Assembly: GCA_016703425.1 (NCBI GenBank)
Contig: JADJCA010000007.1
Coordinates: 496,001 to 560,000, forward strand
Direction of reading: 5' to 3'
Origin: Myxococcales bacterium
GTDB lineage: Bacteria > Myxococcota_A > Polyangia > Polyangiales > Polyangiaceae
DNA: 64,000 nt
Numbering within the stretch: the stretch's first letter is position 1; each line of letters opens with the position of its first letter. Made by a program: the position numbers and the translations under genes. Under the pieces are notes generated by a model that was given only the letters and a program-made list of their open reading frames with translations, did not search any database and was not told the origin of the DNA. Shown piece by piece: positions 27,834 through 36,016 of this stretch.

Positions 27834-28676
27834 ATGGCTAAGGAAGACGGCGACGCTCTTCCGCTCCCGCGGGGCGCACGAGCCGCCGAGGTCCTCCACT
27901 TGGCCGGGACCAAGAGCCTCGCGGGCGTCTCGGGCGCGATGGCCACGGTCATCGAACGCCACGGCTCGGCACCGGGCACGGAAGGGCAGAAGCTCTACCT
28001 CGGCGCCGACGGCTCGTGCCTCGGCACCGTCGGCGGCGGCGGCCTCGAGCGCCGCGTCCTCGAAGACCTAAACGAGCTTGTGCTTCGCCGCGGCGCGCAC
28101 CGCGTGGTGACGTACAAACTCGGCGCCGAGCTTGGCATGTGTTGCGGCGGGAGGGTGACGATGTTGATCGAACCGCTATCGGGTCTCTTGCCGTGCCTCA
28201 TCGTGGGCGCCGGCCACGTGGCGAGCGCCCTCGCGCCGACGCTCGCGAGGCTCGGCTTCGCCGTCACCGTCGTCGATGAGCGCAGCGAGTGGGCCGACGC
28301 GGCGCGGTTCCCAACGGCGCGCGTCGTTGTGGGGGAGTTCGACGACGCCGGAAGAGAGATCGATCCCCGGGGCGTCTGCCTCGTGATGACGCATGATCAC
28401 GGCCTCGATCAGCGGGCCATCGAGTGGGCGCTCGGGCGGGGCTTCCGCTTCGTTGGCGGAGTCGGCAGTCGCGCGAAGGCGGAACGGACGCGGCAGCGCT
28501 TGGAGGCGAAAGGCGTTGCAGCGCGCGACATCGAACGGGTTCGCATGCCCCTTGGCCTCGACATCAAGGCGCGCTTGCCTGACGAGATCGCCATCGCCAT
28601 CGCCGCCGAGCTCGTGCGTTGGAAGAACGACGACGATGAGCCGCACGCGTCAGAAGCGTCGGACGCTCAGCGGTAG
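27834..28676 (+). CDS. XdhC family protein (molybdoenzyme maturation factor)
   Basis: 280 residues from the ATG at 27834, directly after moaA. The N-terminal XdhC/CoxI domain includes LAGVSGAMATVIERHGSAPG and GTVGGGGLERRVLEDL, then GMCCGGRVTMLIE; the Rossmann C-terminal domain has LIVGAGHVASALAPTLARLG, FVGGVGSRAKAERTRQRLEAKG and the ending PLGLDIKARLPDEIAIAIAAEL. XdhC proteins bind Mo cofactor, favour its sulfuration and insert it into xanthine-dehydrogenase-type enzymes. No such enzyme lies in this window. Confidence 0.92.
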   Translation: MAKEDGDALPLPRGARAAEVLHLAGTKSLAGVSGAMATVIERHGSAPGTEGQKLYLGADGSCLGTVGGGGLERRVLEDLNELVLRRGAHRVVTYKLGAELGMCCGGRVTMLIEPLSGLLPCLIVGAGHVASALAPTLARLGFAVTVVDERSEWADAARFPTARVVVGEFDDAGREIDPRGVCLVMTHDHGLDQRAIEWALGRGFRFVGGVGSRAKAERTRQRLEAKGVAARDIERVRMPLGLDIKARLPDEIAIAIAAELVRWKNDDDEPHASEASDAQR

Positions 28677-28699
28677 CGGCGCGCGAGCGCCGCGTCGCT

Positions 28700-29632
28700 T
28701 CACGGACAGCTGATCGGCGGAAGCTCGGCCGGCGACGCGCCATCGGCGATGGCTCGTGCCTGCGCGAAGACCGGCCGCACCGCGTCGATGCGGGCGACGA
28801 TCGACATGCCGGCCGTCCGCTCGTCGCCGTCCATCGCGCTCATGCTCATGACGCCCACGATCTCCTGTGTGCCACGGAGCAAGACGGGCCCGCCGGAATC
28901 GCCAGGGCACACGGAGGCCTTCAATCGAAACGTGCCGCTCGAAACGGTCTCGATGTCCCCGCCGGTGCGGGCGCGGCGATGCACACCGCCGGCCGACGAC
29001 GCGCAGCGACCAAAGCCGATGGGATCGGCCTGCGCGATGTGCTTCGCCTTGTTCGGCACCGCCGCCTCCATGGCCGCGTGAAGCGACGCCGGCGCCTGCG
29101 ACTGCGGCGCCACGACCACGTGAGGCGGCGCGTCGAGCCGCGTGGGCATGGTCGCCACGCCCACGAGCTTCCGCTCGAGCACCAAGACGGCCACGTCGCC
29201 GCGACCGCCGCCGTGGCCGCACGGCGGCGTCACGACGTGTTTCACGCTGACCTGCCCCCAAGCGATGTCGTCACCGCCAAGCTCGACTGTGATCTCTTCG
29301 GCGCGGTGCTTGGTAGGCGTGAGCTCGCCGGCGTCGGACTTCTTCACGACGCAGTGGTGCGCCGTGAGCACGAGATCCTCATCGACGAGGGTGCCGCTGC
29401 AAGAGGAACGGCCGGCAACGACGACGCGAACGATGGCGTCCTCGCGGGTCGCCAGCGCGAAGGGAATCCGTGACGGCGCGCGCGGCGCGACGTCATCGTG
29501 CGAGTCGTCGTGCGACGCGGGACGGACCGCGACCTTCGCCTGCGGGGGACGAGCGCAGCCCATCGTCACGAGGCCCGCCGCCGCAACCCACGCGCAAGCG
29601 AGGGCCGTCGGCGGACGCGACGACGGCGTCAT
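28700..29632 (-). CDS. Trypsin-like serine protease, lipoprotein
   Basis: 310 residues from the ATG at 29632. Signal peptide with lipobox VTMGC (Cys26). The chymotrypsin fold carries a full triad: LTAHHC (His93), GDVAVL (Asp146) and CPGDSGGP (Ser246), with cysteines placed for the usual disulfides. S1A-type, so probably secreted and envelope-bound. Ten bases follow the TPR gene, so they are likely one operon. Substrate unknown. The 22-residue Asp/His-rich segment after the signal is unusual. Confidence 0.88.
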   Translation of the reverse strand: MTPSSRPPTALACAWVAAAGLVTMGCARPPQAKVAVRPASHDDSHDDVAPRAPSRIPFALATREDAIVRVVVAGRSSCSGTLVDEDLVLTAHHCVVKKSDAGELTPTKHRAEEITVELGGDDIAWGQVSVKHVVTPPCGHGGGRGDVAVLVLERKLVGVATMPTRLDAPPHVVVAPQSQAPASLHAAMEAAVPNKAKHIAQADPIGFGRCASSAGGVHRRARTGGDIETVSSGTFRLKASVCPGDSGGPVLLRGTQEIVGVMSMSAMDGDERTAGMSIVARIDAVRPVFAQARAIADGASPAELPPISCP

Positions 29633-29642
29633 GCGCCCCTCG

Positions 29643-30161
29643 TCATCGAACGGCGAGGCGCGCCTGCCTCGTTGCACTGTGGTAGGCGACCGCGCTCATC
29701 TCGGGATGGGCTTGTGCGTCTTCGATACCGCGGTGAACGAGCTCAGAGAAGAAGTCGGCGCGACGCGTCGCGGCGGCGATGAACCACGCGTCGCAGGTGC
29801 GCGTGTCGTCGTCGCAGGCGGCGAGGGCGCGGCGCTCCGCCAAGAGCGCGTCGCCGGAGCGACCGTTCTCGGCGAGCGCGCGAGCGTACACATGCTCGAC
29901 CGACGGCTCGTGGCGCACGCGCTCGGGCGCCGCTTCAATGGCACGGAGCGCAAGGCCCGGCGCGCGAACATCGAGGTAGGCCTGCGCGAGATCGCGACGC
30001 GCCGACACATCGGCGGGGGCCTCAGCGACGCGGGCCTCGAGGGTGCGGACGATGTCCGCGCGATCGGTGGCGACGAGGGGGCGCTCGCGCTGGGTCCCGC
30101 TGGCGAGCCAAAGGCCGAAGACCGCCGCAAGCACCCACGCATTCCACGCCACTCCGCTCAT
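29643..30161 (-). CDS. TPR-like protein with N-terminal membrane anchor
   Basis: 172 residues. Residues 5-21 form one hydrophobic helix, then about 140 residues of helix-turn-helix repeats (ARRDLAQAYLDVRAPGLAL, then VYARALAENGRSGDALLA) resembling two or three TPR units. No family beyond that. It may present a protein-binding face at the membrane. The 203-base gap upstream, to the leuB-like gene, contains no gene I can support. Confidence 0.65.
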   Translation of the reverse strand: MSGVAWNAWVLAAVFGLWLASGTQRERPLVATDRADIVRTLEARVAEAPADVSARRDLAQAYLDVRAPGLALRAIEAAPERVRHEPSVEHVYARALAENGRSGDALLAERRALAACDDDTRTCDAWFIAAATRRADFFSELVHRGIEDAQAHPEMSAVAYHSATRQARLAVR

Positions 30162-30364
30162 TCAGCCTCCCGAATCGTCCACGAACGCAGCACGAGGCCG
30201 CCAAGTCTTCGTTAGACGCGTGACGACGACAAACGTTCTCACAAAACGGGTCCTCGCGAGAGGCCGCGTAAGTAGTGGAGACAAGCGGGGGACGAGGAAG
30301 TTCCCGAGTTCGGGAAAAAAGATTTGGCGAGCGGCCTCAGGACAACGGGGGCTAGGACACGGGC

Positions 30365-31435
30365 TCAGGCCGATCGTTGGATGCGGCCAAGCACAAAGTC
30401 GGCGGCAGCCCGCGTCCCCAGCTCGCCGCCCACATCTTTCGTGCACTTACGCTCGCGAAGCGCCTCCGACACGGCGGCTTCGATGCGCGCTTCCTCGCCC
30501 TTGTAGCCAAGGTGGGTGAGCATCATGCCCACGGTCAGGAACGCCGCGAACGGATTGGCAAGATCCTTGCCAGCGAGCGGCGGCGCGGACCCGTGGACCG
30601 GTTCAAACATCGCGACTCGGTCCGGGACACCCGGGTGCAGGTTTGCGCTGCCGGCCATGCCGAGGCCGCCCTGCAGCGCGGCGCCAAGGTCGGTCACGAT
30701 GTCGCCGAACAAGTTGCACGTCACGACCACCTTGAACGGCGACGGATCCTGCACGAGGTAGAGGCACAGCGCGTCGACGTAGACGTGTTTCGGCTCGATG
30801 CCCGGGTACTCCTTGGCGACCTCGAAGAAGCAGCGGTACCAGAGCTCATGCGCGTGCCGCATGGCGTTGGACTTGTCGGCCATGTGGACGACGCTGTGGC
30901 CGTGCGCCTTGGCGTACTCGAAGGCGGCGCGAATGATGCGCTCGACGCCCTTGCGCGTGTTCACGTCTTCGTTGATGGCGATCTCGTCAGGCGTGCCGCG
31001 CTTGAACTGCCCGCCCATGCCCACGTAGATGCCTTCGGTGTTCTCGCGGAACACCACGAGGTCCACGTCCTTGGCGCCCTTGCCCTTGAGCGGCACGAGC
31101 CGGTCGTCGAGCGCCTTGACGGGCCGCACGTTGGCGTAGAGATCGAGGCCGAAGCGGAGGCCGAAGAGAATGTCGCGCGCGTGTTCGAGACCGGGCACGC
31201 GCGGGTCGCCCAGCGCACCGAGGAGCACCGCGGACGCCTCGCGCTCGATGCGCGAGCGCACGTCGTCGGGGTACGTGACCTTGTCGCGCAGGTACCGATC
31301 GGCGCCGAGGTCGAGATCCCAGAGCTCAAGGTCGAGCTTGCGGTCTTCCTTGTAATGAACGAGCAGCCGCCTCGCCTCTGCGAGAACGTCTTTGCCAATG
31401 CCGTCGCCGGGAATGAGCGCGATCAGGTGCCGCAT
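30365..31435 (-). CDS. leuB: Isocitrate/isopropylmalate dehydrogenase family (probable 3-isopropylmalate dehydrogenase)
   Basis: 356 residues, normal length. IPGDGIGKDV opens the NAD-binding fold; LYANVRPVKAL and FRENTEGIYVGMG hold the substrate arginines; the metal-binding helix is seen in NLFGDIVTDLGAALQGGLGMAGSANL, the family signature. ENTEGIY is shared with isopropylmalate and tartrate dehydrogenases, so substrate assignment is moderate. No other leucine genes are adjacent. The 110 bases upstream contain repeated GTGxACG-type runs. Confidence 0.82.
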   Translation of the reverse strand: MRHLIALIPGDGIGKDVLAEARRLLVHYKEDRKLDLELWDLDLGADRYLRDKVTYPDDVRSRIEREASAVLLGALGDPRVPGLEHARDILFGLRFGLDLYANVRPVKALDDRLVPLKGKGAKDVDLVVFRENTEGIYVGMGGQFKRGTPDEIAINEDVNTRKGVERIIRAAFEYAKAHGHSVVHMADKSNAMRHAHELWYRCFFEVAKEYPGIEPKHVYVDALCLYLVQDPSPFKVVVTCNLFGDIVTDLGAALQGGLGMAGSANLHPGVPDRVAMFEPVHGSAPPLAGKDLANPFAAFLTVGMMLTHLGYKGEEARIEAAVSEALRERKCTKDVGGELGTRAAADFVLGRIQRSA

Positions 31436-31545
31436 GAATTTCCTCTACGTCAGTGCCTAGGCCCCGTAAATGCTCCCCCTCCCCCCGTGAACGTGCCCGT
31501 GCTCCTGGACGTCCGTGGACGTGCACGGTGTTTCATGCCCCGCGC

Positions 31546-32865
31546 TCACGCCACCGGCACCGCGACATCCCCACTGAGCTCCGCGAGGTGCGAGAGCGCC
31601 GGCGGGTACATCGCGACGAACATGGAGAAGGCCGCCTGCGGGAGCCGCAAGAGGAGCATCTCGGTCGCCGCCGTGAGCGTCACCGAGGACGGCGTCCGCG
31701 AGAGCAGCGAACCGTGACCAAAGGTGGCTGCCCGACCCAGCTTTTGCCCTGACGCGTCGTCGCTCATCTCGCCTGCCAAGACGATGTAGAGGCCGTCGGC
31801 GCGCTTGCCCTTCTCGGCGAGGACCGTGCCGACGGGCGCTCGCCTCACCTCGAAGCTGCGCGCGATCTCGAGTCGCGTCGGCGGATCGAACGCCGCGAAG
31901 AGCGGCGAGGCGTGGAGCGTGTTCGTGAGCAGCCGCCGCGTAAGCAAGCCGTAGAGCGCAGCCTCTACATCGGCGTGGGCCGCCACGATGCCATCGAGCT
32001 TGCTCTTGCCGATGCGCAGCGCGAGCAAGTGCCCGTCGGCCACCACCGTCGCTTGCCTTCGCGCGTCGCCGAGGAGACACGACTCACCGAAGATCTCCCC
32101 CTCGCGAAGTCGAATGCCGTCGGGGAACGCGCCACCCCCGGGGAAGACGACGCGCGCGGCACCGGATGCGATGGCGAAGAACGCGTCGGCCGGCTCCCCT
32201 TCCCGCACCACCACCTGGTTCGCGGAAAGGTCGATGAGCTCGGCGGCGCCCGCGAGGGCCCGCAGCGCATCGGCGGAGACGGACGCGAAGAGCGCGCAGG
32301 CCGCCATCTTCGCTTCTCCCTCCGCGGTCGAGCGCTCGTCGTCGTCCTCGATGAGGATGAGATCGTCGTCGGTGACTTCGATGACGGAGGGCTCGGCGTC
32401 ACCGCGCAGCGGCGCGAGATCGTAGATGTGCGAGGTGGAGGGCCCATCGTCGAAGCGCAGCTCCTCGCTCGAAGGCTCGGCCGCCGGCGTGAGCACGGCC
32501 GCGCGTTCGAAGAGCGGCTCGATGGGAGGCTTCACCATCAGCGAGCGGGCCGGCTCGGCGTCGACCTCGTGGGCGACGGCCCGCGACGGGTTGAGCGACT
32601 CGACGACCTTCGCCATGGCGAGGCTCTTGGTGACGAAGCCCTGCGCCGCGTAGCGCTCCATGGCGCGGACGTAAGCCTCTTCGGCGTCCTTCAGGTCCCC
32701 CAGGCGCCGGAGCGCGTCGCCGAGGCGATGAGACCACCGCGCGTCAATGGCATCGAGCGACTCGAGCTCGCGGAGCGCGGCGAGCGCATCCCTGGGCCGA
32801 TCGCGCTCGGAGGCCTGGTTGTACTTCTCGGTCAGCTCGGCAATTCGGCGATCAGGTTTTTTCAC
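31546..32865 (-). CDS. Protein with TPR-like repeats and two cyclic-nucleotide-binding domains
   Basis: 439 residues from the GTG at 32865. Residues 5-75 are helical TPR-like repeats. Two cNMP-binding domains follow: one around residues 195-320 (IFGESCLLGDARRQATVV) and one around residues 325-435 (GTVLAEKGKRADGLYIVLAGEM). The first has a recognisable phosphate cassette; the second lacks the canonical GE(L/I)xxL pattern. There is no catalytic or DNA-binding domain, so this looks like a regulatory adaptor. Similar tandem CNB proteins are common in myxobacteria. Divergent from the membrane protein at 33059. Confidence 0.75.
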   Translation of the reverse strand: MKKPDRRIAELTEKYNQASERDRPRDALAALRELESLDAIDARWSHRLGDALRRLGDLKDAEEAYVRAMERYAAQGFVTKSLAMAKVVESLNPSRAVAHEVDAEPARSLMVKPPIEPLFERAAVLTPAAEPSSEELRFDDGPSTSHIYDLAPLRGDAEPSVIEVTDDDLILIEDDDERSTAEGEAKMAACALFASVSADALRALAGAAELIDLSANQVVVREGEPADAFFAIASGAARVVFPGGGAFPDGIRLREGEIFGESCLLGDARRQATVVADGHLLALRIGKSKLDGIVAAHADVEAALYGLLTRRLLTNTLHASPLFAAFDPPTRLEIARSFEVRRAPVGTVLAEKGKRADGLYIVLAGEMSDDASGQKLGRAATFGHGSLLSRTPSSVTLTAATEMLLLRLPQAAFSMFVAMYPPALSHLAELSGDVAVPVA

Positions 32866-33058
32866 AAGCGGTCCTTCGCCCGAGGGAGGCCACCACGGTA
32901 CGCAAGCCTCGTGGGAGCGCGCCAGGGACAACGTGGATCGGAATGGACCCGCCATGAGCGGCGCCGCACCCGGAAATCATTGACAATTCACGGCCGGGCA
33001 GATGTCCGCCACCCGCGCACACTTCGTGCACCGACGAGATTAACGCCCAGGAGTACTC

Positions 33059-33412
33059 ATGAGCGCCTCGTCTCACTTTCTCATTCCGGTCTCTTCCACG
33101 GCTTCCCGAGCCCGCTCGTCCGCCCCGCCGCGGCGCCCCATTCAAGCCACCGACTGGGCCGAGTTTGACGAAGCGCGGCGCCGCACGGGCCTCTTGTCGC
33201 TGCTCGCCGTCTACGCCGTTGGCCTCGCGCTGGTCGTCGCGCTCTATCAGGGCGAAGACATCGGCGTCTTGCTCAGCGCGTTCTTCGCCCACGCGCTCCT
33301 GACGGCCGTGCGCGCGCTCCATGCGCAGGTCAAGGAGTGCAGCGTCTCGACGCGACTCGGCACGCTCGTCGTCAACTCGCGCGCTCGCCTGATTCCCGCT
33401 CGCCGACGCTGA
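33059..33412 (+). CDS. Small membrane protein of unknown function
   Basis: 117 residues from an ATG with AGGAG seven bases upstream. Two hydrophobic helices lie at about residues 44-63 and 70-88 after a Ser/Arg-rich N-terminus, and a basic C-terminus ends in ARRR. No family recognised. The 193-base gap upstream contains a consensus TTGACA (32980) with no convincing -10 element. Confidence 0.6.
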   Translation: MSASSHFLIPVSSTASRARSSAPPRRPIQATDWAEFDEARRRTGLLSLLAVYAVGLALVVALYQGEDIGVLLSAFFAHALLTAVRALHAQVKECSVSTRLGTLVVNSRARLIPARRR

Positions 33413-33503
33413 CGTCAGAAGGCATGCACAAAGCGACGCGGGAAGCCCGAAGGCTCCCCGCTCGCGCCTCGCGCTCACGCGCCGCGGCTCATTCGTTCGG
33501 TGC

Positions 33504-34076
33504 TCAGGGCACGACCTTGACGGCGCCGTTCATCACGAGCGGGTGGAAGCCGCAGCGGTAGCCGTAGGTGCCGGGATTTGGGAACGTGACCTCGAGGTAC
33601 CCGGCATCGGGCGTCACGTTGGTGTTCGCCGGAATGGGCGACGGCGTCGTGCCACCGAAGGGGGTCAGCGGATGGAGGTTGAAGGCGCCGCCGAAGCTCA
33701 CCTTTTGGCCTGCCTTAATCTTCACGCAGCGGTTCGTGTACTGCTTCACGCCATCGCCGAGGCTCGCCGGAAAGGCGATGTCCACTTGGCCGAGGCCACC
33801 GCCATCGAACGCGCTGTAGTCGTTTGCCGGCAAGTCGAGCTCCGCGTCGGTGCACGGGGCTGGCACCGCGGCGTCGACGCCGGTATCGACAACCGTGGCG
33901 GCGTCGCTACCGCCGCCGCTGTCCTTGGTGCTCCCTGAGTCAGCGGCGGTGGAGGTCTCGGAGCCTGAACCGGCGTCCGTTGACGTAGCGGGATTGGTCG
34001 TCGTCTCGTCGCTGCTGCACGCGTAGACCGCACCGAGGGCCAAGAAGGCATTCACGAGAAGGAAAGATCGTTTCAT
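33504..34076 (-). CDS. Cupredoxin-like lipoprotein
   Basis: 190 residues from the ATG at 34076. Signal peptide with lipobox GAVYAC (cysteine near residue 20), a Thr/Ser/Asp-rich linker, and a plastocyanin/azurin-like domain from about residue 75. The C-terminal GTYGYRCGFHPLVMNGAVKV has the type 1 copper pattern of Cys, His and Met ligands (CxxHxxxM), and the upstream HPLTP supplies the other histidine. Likely a periplasmic or surface one-electron copper protein. It is divergent from pyrD. Confidence 0.8.
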   Translation of the reverse strand: MKRSFLLVNAFLALGAVYACSSDETTTNPATSTDAGSGSETSTAADSGSTKDSGGGSDAATVVDTGVDAAVPAPCTDAELDLPANDYSAFDGGGLGQVDIAFPASLGDGVKQYTNRCVKIKAGQKVSFGGAFNLHPLTPFGGTTPSPIPANTNVTPDAGYLEVTFPNPGTYGYRCGFHPLVMNGAVKVVP

Positions 34077-34167
34077 GCGCAAGCTCCATGGGGCTCGGCG
34101 GCAGCCAAGCGACCTCGAACGATACCGCGCCTCGCTTCGGCCTCCAAGATGACGGTATAGAAGGCAC

Positions 34168-35238
34168 GTGCTCTACGAGTTGGCGAAGCCCGCGCTCTTT
34201 TCGTTCCCCGCGGCCACGGCCCACGAAATGGCGATGATGGCCCTGGGAGCCGGCGAGCATTCGGCGTTCGTGCGTGACGCCATGGCTCGGTCCTTTGCCC
34301 CCCGCGTCGCCGAAGGAGCGCTCCGCATCGACAAGCTCGGCCTCGCGTTCCGAAACCCGGTGGGCCTCGCCGGCGGCTTCGACAAGAACGCCCTCCGGCC
34401 GCGGTCGCTCGCTGCCTTCGGCTTCGGCTTCCTCGAGCTCGGCACCGTGACGGCGGTGGCCCAAGACGCGAACCCTAGCCCCAACCTCTTCCGTTTGCCC
34501 AAGGACCGCGCGCTCATCAATCGCTTGGGCTTTCCCAACGAAGGCGCGGCGGCCGTCGCGCGCCGCATCGAGGCGCGCATCGGCCTGCGGGGAGCGCGCC
34601 GCGACATGCCGGTGCCCGTCGGCGTCTCCATCGGAAAGTCGCGCGTCGTCGACGTCGAAGACTTCCGCAGCGTGGTGGAGGACTACCTCCTGGCCTTCGA
34701 GGCCGTGCGGCCCGTCGCCGACTTCATCGTCGTGAACGTGTCGTCACCCAACACGAAAGACTTGCGGCGCATCCAGGGGCCCGCGCTGGCGCGCGATCTC
34801 TTCAGTGCGCTCGCCGTTCGGCGCCACAAGGTCGGCGACACGGTGCCGCTGCTCGCGAAGGTCGCGCCCGATCTCGACGACGCCGAGCTCGATGCGCTCT
34901 TCGACGTCGCCGCGGACTGCGAGTTCGCCGGCGTCGTGGCCACCAACACCACGCTCTCGCGCAAGAACCTCGTGACCGACGCCGCCGCCGTTCGCGACGT
35001 CGGCGCCGGCGGCCTAAGCGGGCCGCCGCTTCACGCGCGAGCTTGCGCCGTTGTGGCGCGGGCGAGGCGGCGACTCGGCGATCAGGCGACGATCATCGGA
35101 GTGGGCGGCATTTGCGACGCCGCCGGTGCCCGCGCGATGTTCGCCGCCGGCGCAGACCTGGTTCAGGTCTACACAGGCTTCGTGTACGGCGGGCCCAGCT
35201 TCGTGAGAGACGTCGTAGAGGGGCTCGTCCAAGCCTAG
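34168..35238 (+). CDS. pyrD: Dihydroorotate dehydrogenase (quinone), class 2
   Basis: 356 residues from the GTG at 34168. It has the N-terminal helical membrane-binding extension of class 2 enzymes, the FMN-site segments NPVGLAGGFDKN and GTVTAVAQDANP, NRLGFPNEGA, VNVSSPNTKDLR (catalytic serine region), VAPDLDDAELD, NTTLSR, and VGGICDAAGARAMFAAGADLVQVYTGFVYGGP. It oxidises dihydroorotate to orotate at the inner membrane, feeding quinone. The stop overlaps the convergent lipoprotein stop by three bases. Confidence 0.96.
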   Translation: MLYELAKPALFSFPAATAHEMAMMALGAGEHSAFVRDAMARSFAPRVAEGALRIDKLGLAFRNPVGLAGGFDKNALRPRSLAAFGFGFLELGTVTAVAQDANPSPNLFRLPKDRALINRLGFPNEGAAAVARRIEARIGLRGARRDMPVPVGVSIGKSRVVDVEDFRSVVEDYLLAFEAVRPVADFIVVNVSSPNTKDLRRIQGPALARDLFSALAVRRHKVGDTVPLLAKVAPDLDDAELDALFDVAADCEFAGVVATNTTLSRKNLVTDAAAVRDVGAGGLSGPPLHARACAVVARARRRLGDQATIIGVGGICDAAGARAMFAAGADLVQVYTGFVYGGPSFVRDVVEGLVQA

Positions 35239-35983
35239 CGCGCGATCCAGAAGTAACGCACCGTCGCGGAGCCCGAGTCGTGGGTGTACGTGATGGTGTC
35301 TTTGCCCCCCTTGGCCTTGCCCACCGAGAAGCCCCACGAGTTCGACGTCACGGCGCTCCCGCAGAGCTGCGTGGTGGCAAGGAACTTGTTGTTCACGGTC
35401 GCATCGAAGGTCCGAGACGTGGCCCGCGTTCCCGAACGCGCCACACGCTCCGCGAGCTTGAACCCACCGCCGTTCGCCGTCACGTCGAGGCGCCCCGAAT
35501 AGGAGAGCTGCGTGTAGGTGGAACAGAACGGAATCGAGCCCGTGACGGTGAAGCCCGCCAGATCGTAGGTGCCGGGCACGATGGTTCCGCCAAGCGGGAT
35601 CGTCAGAATCGACGAGCACACGGAGTTGAGCGCGGGGCCGTTGCCCGCCGCCGGGCCACAGGCGCCCGCGTCGCCGCCGTCAGCCGCGCCCGCGTCGTCG
35701 GGGCCCGCGTCGGGGTCGTCGGGGTTTCCACCGCCGTCGGTGATGAGGCCGCCGTCTTGCTCCAGACTCGCGTCGAGGTCGGTCGTCGCGTCGGTGCTGG
35801 AGCTGCTGTCGAGGACCGCGGAGCTGTCGGTCGTGGCGGCCGCGTCGCCCGTCGACGACGTCGACCCATCGACGCCGCTGGCATCCGCGCCATCGGTGAT
35901 GGCCGGGGATTCGCTATCGCTGCAGGCGGCAAAGGCTCCGCCTGCGACAACCAGGAGAAGAAGAGAGCGGTCGGTTTACGCAT
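35235..35983 (-). pseudogene. Lipoprotein gene with a frameshift in the signal peptide
   Basis: The C-terminal 200 residues are clear, ending with VRYFWIAR, with a beta-rich domain preceded by an Asp/Ser/Thr-rich linker and a lipobox FAACSDSES. That frame has no start codon. An ATG at 35983 opens MRKPTALFF in a different frame; supplying one base in CTCTTCTTC at about 35960-35965 gives MRKPTALFLLLVVAGGAFAAC, a normal lipoprotein signal. Corrected length 249 residues, divisible by three. The convergent 3' end overlaps pyrD. Confidence 0.7.
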
Positions 35984-36016
35984 CGCCCGAGAATGCCACA
36001 AGACGCGCCCTTGTCG

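Noticed and set aside
32980..32985. TTGACA as a promoter -35
   Set aside because: No -10-like sequence lies at the right distance, so a promoter cannot be supported here.
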